Shown: piece after piece, positions 1 through 7,204 of the stretch | How positions within the stretch are numbered: position 1 is the first letter of the stretch | How the letters are laid out: the number at the start of each line of letters is the position of its first letter | Assembly: GCA_035634055.1 (NCBI GenBank) | Contig: DASQDR010000115.1 | Location: forward strand, 1 to 17,662 | Source of the DNA: JAICTV01 sp035634055 | GTDB lineage: Bacteria; Planctomycetota; Phycisphaerae; Tepidisphaerales; Tepidisphaeraceae | Reading direction: 5' to 3' | Length of the DNA stretch: 17,662 bases | Translations under genes and position numbers: made by a program | The notes under the pieces: model-generated | What the model saw: the letters and a program-made list of their open reading frames with translations, nothing else | What the model was told of the DNA's origin: nothing | Database searches by the model: none

Positions 1-536
1 CCGGAAATCTGCGCCAGCGCCTCGGCCAGCAGCACGCCGGGCACCAGCGGGTTGCCGGGGAAATGGGCGGCGAAGAAGGGCTCGTCCCCGCTCAGCGACC
101 AGACGCCCTCGGCGCGGTCGCCCTCGCGCACCGACGTCACCGTCGTCACGAAGCGGAACCCCTGGCCGTGCGGCAGGCGCGCCACGTACTCCGGCGGCGC
201 GGCCGGCGACGCCGAGGCCCCGGACGACGCGGCGGCGGCGGAACCGGCGGCGGCGGCGCTGGCGGCGGCGCTGGCGGCGACGAAGTCCACCAGCGTCGCC
301 ACGCTCTGGAACACTTCCTTGCCGATCGCGTCGCTGGGAATCTTGACGCCGAACTCCTTCTCGATGCTGGTCACCAGCAGCAGGATGTCCAGCGAGTCGA
401 GGTCGATGTCGCTGCCGAAGAACGGCATGTCCGGCGCGATCGGCGCGTCCGCCCCGAGCTTGAGGTCGCGCCGCAGGATCAGCACGACCTTCTGGAGGAT
501 GTCATCGCGGCCCAGTGGCGGCATGCGGCGCGCCAT
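1..536 (-). CDS. Acyl carrier protein fused to FabZ-type hot-dog dehydratase (3' end beyond window)
   Basis: Residues 1-88 form an acyl carrier protein domain. The phosphopantetheine site is the serine of DLDSLD (Ser48), followed by a helix-II-like stretch with SIEKEFG. Residues about 89-115 are an Ala/Ser/Pro/Gly-rich linker. From about residue 116 a FabZ-like hot-dog domain begins with LPHGQGFRF and reaches HFPGNPLVPGV and AEALAQ, placing the expected catalytic His at 158 and Glu at 172. In FabZ these residues dehydrate beta-hydroxyacyl-ACP in type II fatty acid synthesis. The left window edge cuts the gene after residue 178. FabZ and ACP are normally separate, so the fusion may serve a dedicated fatty acid, polyketide or aryl-polyene-like pathway; that is inference. 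The ATG at 536 is the first in frame; a second at 524 is possible. It follows the HD gene by 135 nt on the same strand. Both domain calls are solid, but the pathway is unknown. Confidence 0.88.
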   Translation of the reverse strand, partial: MARRMPPLGRDDILQKVVLILRRDLKLGADAPIAPDMPFFGSDIDLDSLDILLLVTSIEKEFGVKIPSDAIGKEVFQSVATLVDFVAASAAASAAAAGSAAAASSGASASPAAPPEYVARLPHGQGFRFVTTVTSVREGDRAEGVWSLSGDEPFFAAHFPGNPLVPGVLLAEALAQIS

Positions 537-671
537 TCTCCCGATCAGCCCTGTGATGACAAGCAATCGCCGGCGGATCGGCGGCGGGTGAGCAAGAGTC
601 GATCAGGCGGGTGCTGAGACGCGCGGGTGAGGCGGGCGGCGCGGGCGGCGCGTGCGGCGGAGCCGGGGGTG

Positions 672-1217
672 TCAGGCGCGGCCGATCGCGTCGATCGCAT
701 CGAGCGCCTGCCGCGCCGCGTCGGTGCGGACGCGGCCGCGGGTGCTGGCAACGAACTCGTCGGCCCGGCTTCGCGCCAGCTTCCCCGCCCGCTCGTACTG
801 CCGCGCCTGCCACGCCATCTCGAGCACGTCCAGGTCGCGCGCGAGCTTCGCCTCGGGCGTCTCGCCCGCTTCGAACTCCAGCCACAGCTCGAGCAGGTGC
901 GGCCCGCCCAGCGCCGCCAGCTCGCGCATGGCCAGTTCCTCCCGGCGGCGCTTCTCGGCGGGATCGACGTTGTCGTGCGGCGTGATGTCGCCGACCACCG
1001 ACTCGGCCAAATCGTGAACCACAGCCAGGGCGGCGCAGCGGCCGCGGTCGACGTTCAGCTTCGCCAGGTCGGGCACCACGAGGGCGAGCAGCGCCACCCC
1101 GAAGGTGTGGTCGGCGACGGATTCACAGTCGGCCACCTCGCAGCGCTGCCAGCCGGCGCGCTTGAGAGATTTGAGGCGCGTGGCGAGGGACAGGAAGTGG
1201 AGGAGGTCGTCGGTCAT
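672..1217 (-). CDS. HD-domain protein, YfbR/HDDC2-like 5'-deoxynucleotidase family
   Basis: This is a 181-residue soluble protein. It carries the metal-binding pattern of small HD phosphohydrolases: His37 in VADHTFG, His68-Asp69 in VVHDLAE, and a later Asp at 128 or 130 in RDLDVLEM. The segment HDLAESVVGDITP is typical of the YfbR/HDDC2 group, which hydrolyses deoxynucleoside 5'-monophosphates in a divalent-metal-dependent way. The ATG at 1217 was chosen because the conserved helix starts right after it, and the upstream extension would overlap the neighbouring transglutaminase gene. The gene lies 67 nt downstream of that gene on the same strand and may be co-transcribed. A link to the ATP-grasp/transglutaminase cluster is not established, and a general nucleotide-salvage role is equally likely. 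Confidence 0.87.
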   Translation of the reverse strand: MTDDLLHFLSLATRLKSLKRAGWQRCEVADCESVADHTFGVALLALVVPDLAKLNVDRGRCAALAVVHDLAESVVGDITPHDNVDPAEKRRREELAMRELAALGGPHLLELWLEFEAGETPEAKLARDLDVLEMAWQARQYERAGKLARSRADEFVASTRGRVRTDAARQALDAIDAIGRA

Positions 1218-1284
1218 GCGCGCGAGCGGAGCCCGGCCCTCACCCTGACCCGCTCCCGGAGCACCGGTAGGGCGGGCCGGAGCG

Positions 1285-2259
1285 CTACTGTTGCTGCTGC
1301 TGTTGCTGCTGGTGTTCCTGCTGTTGCACCACGCGTTCCTTATGCGGCGGTCGGCCGCTGGCGAAGGTGGGGATTTGCAGCGTGCGGACGCGGTCGACCG
1401 ACAGCTCGGGCGGCACGACCGGCAGCGGCTCGCTCTGCACCTGCACGCGCATGGTCTCGACGGCGGTGCCGCGGTAGACGCCCTTGTTGGGCGGGACATC
1501 GCGGAAGTCGCGGCCGATGCCCGCCTTGACGAAGTGCTCTCCGGCCATCACGCGGTTGGCGGGGTCGAAGCCGATCCACCCGTGGGAGGGGAAGTAGAGC
1601 TCGACCCACGCGTGGGTTTGCGAGAAGCCGCGGAGCTGGTCGGACTGGGCGTGCAGGTAGCCGCTGACGTAGCGCGCGGGCAGCTTGAGCGCGCGGGCCA
1701 TGCCGATCATCAGGTGGGTGAAGTCCTGGCAGACGCCGTACCCGTGCTGGAGCATCTCGGTGATGGGGCTGGCGGCGGTGGTAACGCCGGGCTGGTAGGT
1801 GAAGCGCTGGTTGATCAGGTCGACCATGCGCTGCGCCAGCCCGCCGAGCGGCTCGCCGTCGCGCGGCTGGAGCGACTCGACGACCGCCCGCAGTTGCGGC
1901 GAGTCGACCACCGGCCCGCCGAAGCAGAGGAAGTCCTGCAGCGCGTAATCCTCCGGGCGCGGCGCGATCGGCCAGGTGTCGGGAAGCTCCGCGAGGTCGC
2001 GTGGCGGGCGGTCGGTCTCGACCACGCTGGTGGCGACGATGCGGATCTGCTGGTGGAACGCGTTGATGGTGAACGCGTGTACCGTGTTGCCGAGCCAGTC
2101 GAAGTAGCTCAGCGAGTTGGTGCTGGGCCCGATGGCCAGGTTGAAGCTGAGCCGGTGCTGGTCCTGCTCCTGGCGCGGGACCATGCGCAGCTCCATGACC
2201 GATTCGCTGATCATGTCGGAGTAGGTCAGGTCCGTGGTGTGGGTGATTTTCAGGAGCAT
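1285..2259 (-). CDS. Transglutaminase-fold protein with polyglutamine tail
   Basis: This 324-residue protein belongs to the bacterial transglutaminase-like cysteine protease group (COG1305). An N-terminal beta-rich domain (about 1-85; ITHTTDLTYSD) precedes the catalytic core. The triad is visible as Cys177 in GVCQDF, His216 in THAWVEL and Asp232 in GFDPAN. No signal peptide is seen, so it is probably cytoplasmic. Such proteins usually act as peptidases or amidases rather than true cross-linkers. The last 13 residues (312-324) are 11 glutamines interrupted by Glu and His, encoded by a CTG/TTG-type triplet run (as read on the plus strand). This tail is not a family feature. The gene is the second of two transglutaminase genes in tandem, behind an ATP-grasp and an alpha-E gene, which suggests release or trimming of the ligase product. 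The ATG at 2259 lacks a clear Shine-Dalgarno sequence; an AATAAT box lies 5 nt upstream. Confidence 0.92.
   Translation of the reverse strand: MLLKITHTTDLTYSDMISESVMELRMVPRQEQDQHRLSFNLAIGPSTNSLSYFDWLGNTVHAFTINAFHQQIRIVATSVVETDRPPRDLAELPDTWPIAPRPEDYALQDFLCFGGPVVDSPQLRAVVESLQPRDGEPLGGLAQRMVDLINQRFTYQPGVTTAASPITEMLQHGYGVCQDFTHLMIGMARALKLPARYVSGYLHAQSDQLRGFSQTHAWVELYFPSHGWIGFDPANRVMAGEHFVKAGIGRDFRDVPPNKGVYRGTAVETMRVQVQSEPLPVVPPELSVDRVRTLQIPTFASGRPPHKERVVQQQEHQQQQQQQQ
1288..1326 (-). repeat. CAG/CAA triplet microsatellite encoding the polyglutamine tail
   Basis: This is a run of glutamine codons immediately before the TAG stop of the transglutaminase gene. There are eight consecutive Gln codons, then His and Glu, then three more Gln. 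It mixes CAG and CAA codons, so it is not a pure slippage tract. Triplet tracts like this can vary in length between strains without shifting the frame. Confidence 0.85.
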
Positions 2260-2264
2260 GGGGG

Positions 2265-2270
2265 ATTATT
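2265..2270 (-). promoter_or_regulatory. Possible -10 box just before the first transglutaminase start
   Basis: Read on the minus strand this is AATAAT (5 of 6 to TATAAT), ending 5 nt before the ATG at 2259. The spacing would give a leaderless mRNA. No convincing -35 lies 17 nt upstream, so this is tentative. It would let this gene be transcribed independently of the genes upstream, from which it is separated by a large hairpin. Confidence 0.3.
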
Positions 2271-2305
2271 GGGTGGAAGAATGGGCGAAGCGAGGCGGGC
2301 GGAAG

Positions 2306-2453
2306 GCACGAAGGAACGAAGGCACGGAGGCACGGAGGGAGTGAGAAGGGAGAAAGGGGGAAAGTGCTTCACTGGTCCCTTCCTCCCTTTGCCACCCCTT
2401 CGTGCCTCCGTGCCTCCGTCCCTTCGGGCCTGCTCATCTTCGTCCCCTCGTGC
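2306..2453. repeat. Octamer-based inverted tandem repeat hairpin (element A)
   Basis: The left arm (2306-2337) is four head-to-tail octamers: GCACGAAG, GAACGAAG, GCACGGAG, GCACGGAG. The right arm (2398-2453) is seven octamers starting CTTCGTGC, CTCCGTGC, CTCCGTCC, CTTCGGGC. Whole units are exact reverse complements between the arms. The space between them continues to pair (GAAGGGAG-like against TCCCTTCC-like) up to an apex at 2363-2373 (AGTG-CTT-CACT). The minus-strand transglutaminase stop codon (2371-2369) lies in this apex, so the right arm is coding. It separates the two transglutaminase genes and could act as a terminator, an mRNA-end stabiliser or a mobile-type repeat. Confidence 0.85.
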
Positions 2454-3355
2454 CGCCCGTTGTCCCCGTCATCCCCCACGTCCACCACCTCCACCTCCGT
2501 AGTCATCGATTCCTCGGCGGCGGTGTAGAGGGTGCCGGCGGTGGGGGTGGCGTCGCGGTAGTGCCGGCCGTAGGCGACGCGGACGTGGTCGGTCTGGGGG
2601 AGCACGCCGTTGGTCGGGTCGAAACCTTTCCAGCCGATGTTGGGGATGTAAAGCTGGACCCAGGCGTGGCTGGCGTCGGAGCTGGCGCGCGACGCGCGGG
2701 CGGTGTTGCCGGTGAAGATGTAGCCGCAGACGTAGCGGGCCGGGATGCCCAGCAGCCGGGCCAGCGTGATGAACAGGTTGGCGAAATCCTGGCAGACGCC
2801 GCGGCGCTGGCACATCACGTCGTAGGCGGTCGTGTCCAGCGTGGTGCAGCCGGGCACGTACTGGTAGTCGCGGAACAGGGTGAGGTTGATGGCGAACAGG
2901 GTTTCCATCAGGTCCCCCTTGTTGCGCTTCACGAAGCCCATGGCGTAGTCGTACAACTCGCGGATCTCGGTCTCGGGAAGCTCGTCGGGCGTCAGGTAGG
3001 GCTGGAGCATCGTCCGCTCCCAGGGCATCCAGACCAGCGGGAACGACGGCGGGCGGATCGGCAGCTTGGCGAACGCGAACGGGTCGACGTCCTGCACCTC
3101 CACGATCGACTCGGCCGTCAGCGTCAGCCGCGTGTACGGCTTGGAGATGTCGAACCGGGTGGTCCAATTGCCGAAGACGTCCTCGTACTCCACCTCCTGC
3201 ACGCGCGGGTTGGCCTTGAGCTGGTAGGCGACGACCGTCTGCTTCCAGTCGTCCATCGGGCGCAGGTGGACTCGGTGGCTGCTGCGCGCGATCGGGCGGT
3301 CGTAGCCGTAGCGCGTGGTGTGGCGCACGCGAAGTCGTCGGATGCTGCGGGGCAT
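2369..3355 (-). CDS. Transglutaminase-fold protein with repeat-encoded C-terminal tail
   Basis: This is a 328-residue COG1305-type protein. An N-terminal beta domain (RVRHTTRYGYDRPI, residues 9-22, to about 90) is followed by a papain-like core with Cys188 in GVCQDFAN, His230 in SHAWVQLY and Asp246 in GFDPTNG. No signal peptide is seen. It is clearly diverged from the neighbouring transglutaminase, so the pair is two paralogues and not a recent duplication. Residues 301-324 form an 8-residue periodic tail (RHEGTKMS, RPEGTEAR, RHEGVAKG) translated from the octamer hairpin that overlaps the 3' end. The real domain probably ends near residue 292. The gene lies directly after the alpha-E gene, separated only by another octamer hairpin ending 9 nt before its ATG. 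In this cluster type the enzyme is presumed to process a peptide made by the ATP-grasp protein. Confidence 0.92.
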   Translation of the reverse strand: MPRSIRRLRVRHTTRYGYDRPIARSSHRVHLRPMDDWKQTVVAYQLKANPRVQEVEYEDVFGNWTTRFDISKPYTRLTLTAESIVEVQDVDPFAFAKLPIRPPSFPLVWMPWERTMLQPYLTPDELPETEIRELYDYAMGFVKRNKGDLMETLFAINLTLFRDYQYVPGCTTLDTTAYDVMCQRRGVCQDFANLFITLARLLGIPARYVCGYIFTGNTARASRASSDASHAWVQLYIPNIGWKGFDPTNGVLPQTDHVRVAYGRHYRDATPTAGTLYTAAEESMTTEVEVVDVGDDGDNGRHEGTKMSRPEGTEARRHEGVAKGGRDQ

Positions 3356-3364
3356 GGGTTATGG

Positions 3365-3466
3365 GAGCGACGAAGGGACAAAGCGATGAAGCGACCAAGG
3401 GAAAGGCGAGGGCGCGTGCCTGCCAATCCCTTCGTCGCTTCGTCGCTCCGTCGCTTCGTCGCTCAT
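3365..3466. repeat. Octamer-based inverted tandem repeat hairpin (element B)
   Basis: The left arm (3365-3404) is five octamers: GAGCGACG, AAGGGACA, AAGCGATG, AAGCGACC, AAGGGAAA. The right arm (3427-3466) is five octamers: TCCCTTCG, TCGCTTCG, TCGCTCCG, TCGCTTCG, TCGCTCAT. The arms are near reverse complements with a 22-nt loop. The element fills almost the whole gap between the alpha-E stop codon (3475-3473) and the transglutaminase ATG (3355). When the minus strand is transcribed, the base of the hairpin is 9 nt from that start codon and may affect its translation or separate expression of the two genes. Confidence 0.87.
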
Positions 3467-3472
3467 CTCTCC

Positions 3473-4510
3473 TCAGTGCAAGAAGTACGTCGCCTGCACG
3501 GCCACGGCGGCTTCGGCGATCTCGTGCTGGATGCGCTCGCAGTACTGCGGGACGCCGGGCTTGAGGACCTCGGCGGGCTCGGCGTAGTCGAGCTGCGTCT
3601 TGAGCCGCCCGAGGGCGCGCTCGGCGGGGTCGATCGCCTGCGGGTGAAGCTCCGCCCGGATGGCCGCGATCGCCGCGTACGCCTGCCCGACGCAGAAGCG
3701 GATGCTGCGCGGGAACTCCGGCTCCAGGATGAGGAACGACGCGACGCGGACCGGGTCCATGTCGCCGATGTTGTTCCGCCGGTACGCCTCGATCGAGCAG
3801 CAGCTCCGCAGCACGCTCATCCAGTGGATGTTGCGGATCGGTGTCTCGAGCTTGGACTCGGCCTGCTTGAGGATCTGGAAGCGCGTGGCGATGACGCGGC
3901 TGGTGACGTCGATGCGCTCGAGGTGCTTGCCGAGCTGCGCGAAGTGCCAGCGCTGGTCGTGCTGGAGGGTCTGGTCGGTCAGCCCCTGGAAGAGCATCGA
4001 TCCGATGATCACCTGGCGGTAGACGTCCTCCGGCGACTCGTCGAACCGGGCCGGGGCGTCGCGCAGCGTCCAGTAGAGCGTGTTGAGGTTCTCCCACATC
4101 TCGGCGGAGATGGTCTCGCGGATGCCGCGGGCGTTCTCTCGGGCGCGGCTGATGCAGTTGAACAGGCTGTTGGGGTTGTCGCTGCTGAAGGCCATGTGGT
4201 GCGCCACCCGCTGGGCGAGCGGCGCGTCGGTAGTGGTGCCGGGCATGGCGGTCAGGGCGGGCGGGTCGGGCGGGAGCTGCGGCAGCTCGGCCGAGCGCAT
4301 GATCGTCAGCACGCTCTGCCACTGCCGCTCCTGGAGCTCGGGCGCGAGGTCGCCGACGTCGATCAGCAGGTTGGTGTTGACCAGCAGGATGCGCGCGATG
4401 TGCTCGGCGCGCTCGGCGTAGCGGCTCATCCAGTAGACCGAATCCGCGTCCCGCGCCAGCATCGGGCGCGGGGGACGCGTGACGAAGAATTTCGAAGTGT
4501 CGGTGCTCAT
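3473..4510 (-). CDS. Alpha-E domain protein (DUF403, COG2307)
   Basis: This 345-residue, mostly helical protein opens with the family signature MLARDADSVYWMSRYAERAE (residues 17-36). Family members normally begin close to this motif, so the 16-residue N-terminal extension is extra, or the start may lie further in. Further family-like segments are LLVNTNLLID, ARENARGIRETIS and YRQVIIGSM. Alpha-E proteins have no established biochemical activity. They nearly always sit beside a circularly permuted ATP-grasp ligase and a transglutaminase-fold protein, as here, and are thought to help synthesise or hold an unidentified peptide or amide product. It lies 87 nt downstream of the ATP-grasp gene on the same strand. 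No signal peptide or membrane segment is seen. Confidence 0.93.
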   Translation of the reverse strand: MSTDTSKFFVTRPPRPMLARDADSVYWMSRYAERAEHIARILLVNTNLLIDVGDLAPELQERQWQSVLTIMRSAELPQLPPDPPALTAMPGTTTDAPLAQRVAHHMAFSSDNPNSLFNCISRARENARGIRETISAEMWENLNTLYWTLRDAPARFDESPEDVYRQVIIGSMLFQGLTDQTLQHDQRWHFAQLGKHLERIDVTSRVIATRFQILKQAESKLETPIRNIHWMSVLRSCCSIEAYRRNNIGDMDPVRVASFLILEPEFPRSIRFCVGQAYAAIAAIRAELHPQAIDPAERALGRLKTQLDYAEPAEVLKPGVPQYCERIQHEIAEAAVAVQATYFLH

Positions 4511-4597
4511 GGGTGCAAGCGGTTCGCGGCGGTCGTCGGGCTCTTGGATCGATCCGGTTGACGCGCTGAACGCGCGCGCGTCGCGCCTCGGGCGTCG

Positions 4598-6076
4598 TCA
4601 GGCGGAAGACATCGCCACCGACGTGGCGACGCCGCTGGGGGAAATCTCCTCTTCCAGGACCCAGGTGTCCTTGCTCCCGCCGCCCTGCGAGGAGTTCACC
4701 ACGAGCGACCCCTTTCGCAGCGCGACGCGCGTTAACCCGCCGGGCATCACGATCGGTTTTTCGCCGTAGAGGATGTACGGGCGCAGGTCGACCCGGCGGC
4801 CCTCGAAGTGGTCCTCGAAGAGCGTCGGGTGCTGGCTCAGCTCCACGATGGGCTGGGCGATGAAGTTGCGCGGGTCGGACCTGATCTTCTCGGCGAACTC
4901 CTCGCGCTCCGCCTGCGGCGCCTGGTGGCCCATCAGCATGCCGTAGCCGCCGGACTCGTTGGTGCTCTTGACCACCAGCTCGTGCAAATGTTCCAGGACG
5001 TACTGGCGGTCGTCGGGGCGGTCGCAGATGTAGGTGCGCACGTTGGCCAGGATCGGCTCCTGCTTGAGGTAGAAGCGGATCATGTCCGGGACGTAGGGGT
5101 AGACCGCCTTGTCGTCCGCCACCCCGGTGCCGGGCGCGTTGACCAGCGCGACGTTCCCGAGGCGGAAGGCGTTCATCAGCCCGGCGACGCCGAGCATGCT
5201 GTCGGGGCGGAAGGCGAGCGGGTCGAGGAAGTCGTCGTCCACCCGGCGGTAGATCACGTCCACCCGCCGCAGGCCGGCCGTGGTGCGCATGTAGACGAAG
5301 CCGTTGTCGACCACCAGGTCCGACCCCTCGACCAGTTCCACGCCCATCTGCCGGGCGAGGAAGCTGTGCTCGAAGTAGGCGGAGTTGTAGATGCCCGGGG
5401 TCATCACCACGATGGTCGGGTCCTCGCCGCGCGCCGGCGCGACGTGCTTCAGGCAGCGCAGCAGGTTGTAAGGGTAATCCTCGATGGCGCGGACCTTGTA
5501 CGCGCTGAACATCGTCGGCGCGACGCGCTTCATCACCGCGCGGTTCTCCAGCACGTAGCTGACGCCGCTGGGGGTCCGGCCGTTGTCCTCCAGCACCAGG
5601 TAGTTGCCGTCGCGGTCGCGGATCAGGTCCGTGCCGCAGATGTGGATGTAGATGTCGCGCGAGACGCTGACGCCGATCATCTCCCGGCGGAACATCTTGG
5701 CGCCGTAGATGAGGGCGGGGGGGACGACGCCCTCCTTGAGGATGCGCTGGTCGCCGTAAACGTCCTTGCAGAACAGGTTGAGCGCGGCGATGCGCTGCTC
5801 GAGCCCGCGCTCGATGGCGTCCCACTCGCTGGCGGGGATGATGCGCGGGACGAGGTCGAACGGGAAGGTCTTCTCCACCCCGCGGGCGTCGCCGTAGACG
5901 GTGAAGGTGATCCCCTGGTTCCGGAACGACACGTCCGCCATGCGCCGGCGGCGGTCGAGCATGGCGGGGTTCAGCTTGCGCAGGCGGCGGTCGACCGACT
6001 GGTAGTGCGCGCGCGGGCGATCCTTGGCCGTGAACATCTCGTCGAAGACACCGTTGACCTCGTACTGTTCGAACAT
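4598..6076 (-). CDS. Circularly permuted ATP-grasp type 2 protein (DUF404/DUF407, COG2308)
   Basis: This 492-residue protein matches the family over its full length. Landmarks in order are NLFCKDVYGDQ (about 100-110), DIYIHICGTDL (141-151), VLEDNGRTPSGVSYVLENR (161-179), a segment with APGTGVADDKAVYPYVPDM, VVKSTNESGGYGM (about 364-377), FIAQPIVELSQHP and VDLRPYIL. These include the acidic and basic residues expected to bind ATP and magnesium in this permuted ATP-grasp fold. By comparative genomics the family is proposed to be an amidoligase that forms peptide bonds; the substrate is unknown. It is the first of the three core genes of the cluster, followed by alpha-E and two transglutaminases. 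The ATG at 6076 gives the usual N-terminus (EVNGVFDEMF). The last few residues (SPSGVATSVAMSSA) are variable. Confidence 0.95.
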   Translation of the reverse strand: MFEQYEVNGVFDEMFTAKDRPRAHYQSVDRRLRKLNPAMLDRRRRMADVSFRNQGITFTVYGDARGVEKTFPFDLVPRIIPASEWDAIERGLEQRIAALNLFCKDVYGDQRILKEGVVPPALIYGAKMFRREMIGVSVSRDIYIHICGTDLIRDRDGNYLVLEDNGRTPSGVSYVLENRAVMKRVAPTMFSAYKVRAIEDYPYNLLRCLKHVAPARGEDPTIVVMTPGIYNSAYFEHSFLARQMGVELVEGSDLVVDNGFVYMRTTAGLRRVDVIYRRVDDDFLDPLAFRPDSMLGVAGLMNAFRLGNVALVNAPGTGVADDKAVYPYVPDMIRFYLKQEPILANVRTYICDRPDDRQYVLEHLHELVVKSTNESGGYGMLMGHQAPQAEREEFAEKIRSDPRNFIAQPIVELSQHPTLFEDHFEGRRVDLRPYILYGEKPIVMPGGLTRVALRKGSLVVNSSQGGGSKDTWVLEEEISPSGVATSVAMSSA

Positions 6077-6151
6077 GCCGCGAATCCTCGGTCGCTCGCC
6101 CGCCGGCTTGCGTTTGCCGGGCCGGTCGGGGCGCGCGCGGATTCTACAGCG

Positions 6152-7198
6152 TCACTTCGGCTGCGTCGCGGGCGCGGTGGCCGGCTTCTGCTTATCCTTG
6201 CCTCCGAGCAGTCCGCCCAGGCCCTGCTGGATCGCCTTGCCCGGGTCCTTGGCGGCCTCTTGCGGGTTGCTCAGCACCCCGCCGATCGCCTCGCCCGCCT
6301 GCCCGCCGATCTTCGTCTGGATCTCGGTCTTCGCCTGCTCCAGCCGCTTGTTCACCTCGCCGCCGATCTTCGCCTTGGCCAGATCGGTGATCTGGTCGAC
6401 GTTAAGGTTTAACAGTTGCCGCAGCTCGGGCGGGAGCTGCTCGGACTGCGTCGCCTTGCTGGCCAGTTGCTGCACCAGCAGGGTGACGATGTCCTTGATG
6501 GCCGCGCCGTTCTGGTTCCCCTCGCCGGTGCCGATCTGCTGCATCTGGAGGTCGGGGATGCTCAGCACGTATTCCTGCTTCAACCCGCCGAGGCTCTGCC
6601 CGATGCCGGGCACGGCCGACAGCGCCTGCACGTCGGGGCGGAAGATGACCTGCGCGCCCTGCACCTTCAGGTCGTTGATGATCAGCTTCATCGGCTCGCT
6701 GTTGTCCGCCGGCTTGGGGTCCCCGGGCGGAAGCTGGTCGATGAACTGCTTGATGTTGAAGTCGCGCCCCTTCATCTCGATGACCATCTTGGGCTGGCGG
6801 ATGGTGATGGTCTGCACGCGCAGCGGGTCCTGCCGCAGCTCGCTCAGCTTGGCGCCGACGTCGATCCCGCCGAGCGTGATCAGGTGCGGCGCCTGGTACC
6901 CCTGCGGCTGGGAGATGCGGAAATCGTTGAGCGTGACGTTGCCCCCGAGCAGCGAGACGTTGGCCGAGCCGAGGTCGGTCGGCACGTTCAGCGACGCGGC
7001 GGACTGCTTCTCGACCTGCGACTTCACGATGCCGTTGATGCTCATGTAAAGCACGACGCCGCCGACGACGATCAGCAGCAGCATGGCGAGAGCGATCCAC
7101 TTCACCGCGCGGAGCGCGCCGCCCCTGCGCGGCGGCTGGCCGGCGGGGGCGGGATGGCTGGGGCCGGGCGCGGTGCTCTGAGTGCTGTCGGTAGTCAT
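6152..7198 (-). CDS. AsmA-like membrane-anchored protein
   Basis: This is a 348-residue protein. A Pro/Gly-rich cytoplasmic N-terminus is followed by one membrane helix (about 33-52; WIALAMLLLIVVGGVVLY). A periplasm-facing AsmA-like beta region follows, with GSANVSLLGGNVTLNDFRI, ITIRQPKMVIEMKG and NINDL-type strands. AsmA-family proteins span or bridge the envelope and affect lipid or outer-membrane homeostasis. Residues 250-348 are low-complexity helical sequence rich in Gln, Ala, Gly and Lys, ending KPATAPATQPK. The ATG at 7198 was chosen over an upstream in-frame GTG (7252) because a good promoter lies between them (TTGCCC, 17 nt, AACAAT), ending 6 nt before this ATG. The ATP-grasp gene starts 75 nt downstream, so read-through into that cluster is possible. 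Family assignment rests on a few strand patterns and is moderate. Confidence 0.75.
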   Translation of the reverse strand: MTTDSTQSTAPGPSHPAPAGQPPRRGGALRAVKWIALAMLLLIVVGGVVLYMSINGIVKSQVEKQSAASLNVPTDLGSANVSLLGGNVTLNDFRISQPQGYQAPHLITLGGIDVGAKLSELRQDPLRVQTITIRQPKMVIEMKGRDFNIKQFIDQLPPGDPKPADNSEPMKLIINDLKVQGAQVIFRPDVQALSAVPGIGQSLGGLKQEYVLSIPDLQMQQIGTGEGNQNGAAIKDIVTLLVQQLASKATQSEQLPPELRQLLNLNVDQITDLAKAKIGGEVNKRLEQAKTEIQTKIGGQAGEAIGGVLSNPQEAAKDPGKAIQQGLGGLLGGKDKQKPATAPATQPK

Positions 7199-7204
7199 GC
7201 CCTG

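Noticed and set aside
2306..3466. Repeats considered as a CRISPR array
   Set aside because: Units are 8 nt, directly adjacent and arranged as inverted arms; there are no unique spacers and no cas genes in the window.
4546..4555. Palindrome GGATCGATCC between the ATP-grasp and alpha-E genes
   Set aside because: A single 10-bp palindrome inside an operon gap with no repeat partner or promoter nearby; likely chance.
2402..4561. A 719-residue plus-strand open frame
   Set aside because: It is the antisense shadow of the alpha-E and transglutaminase genes; composition is Val/Gly/Arg/Leu-rich with no recognisable domain.
2469..5825. A 1118-residue minus-strand open frame
   Set aside because: It overlaps the ATP-grasp, alpha-E and transglutaminase genes in another frame and is Arg/Pro/Ala-rich with no family pattern; long shadow frames are expected at this GC content.
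6084..6112. Possible -10 (GAGGAT followed by TCGCGG on the minus strand) before the ATP-grasp gene
   Set aside because: Only 3 of 6 bases match, the following bases deviate from CGCCG, and no -35 is present; too weak to call.
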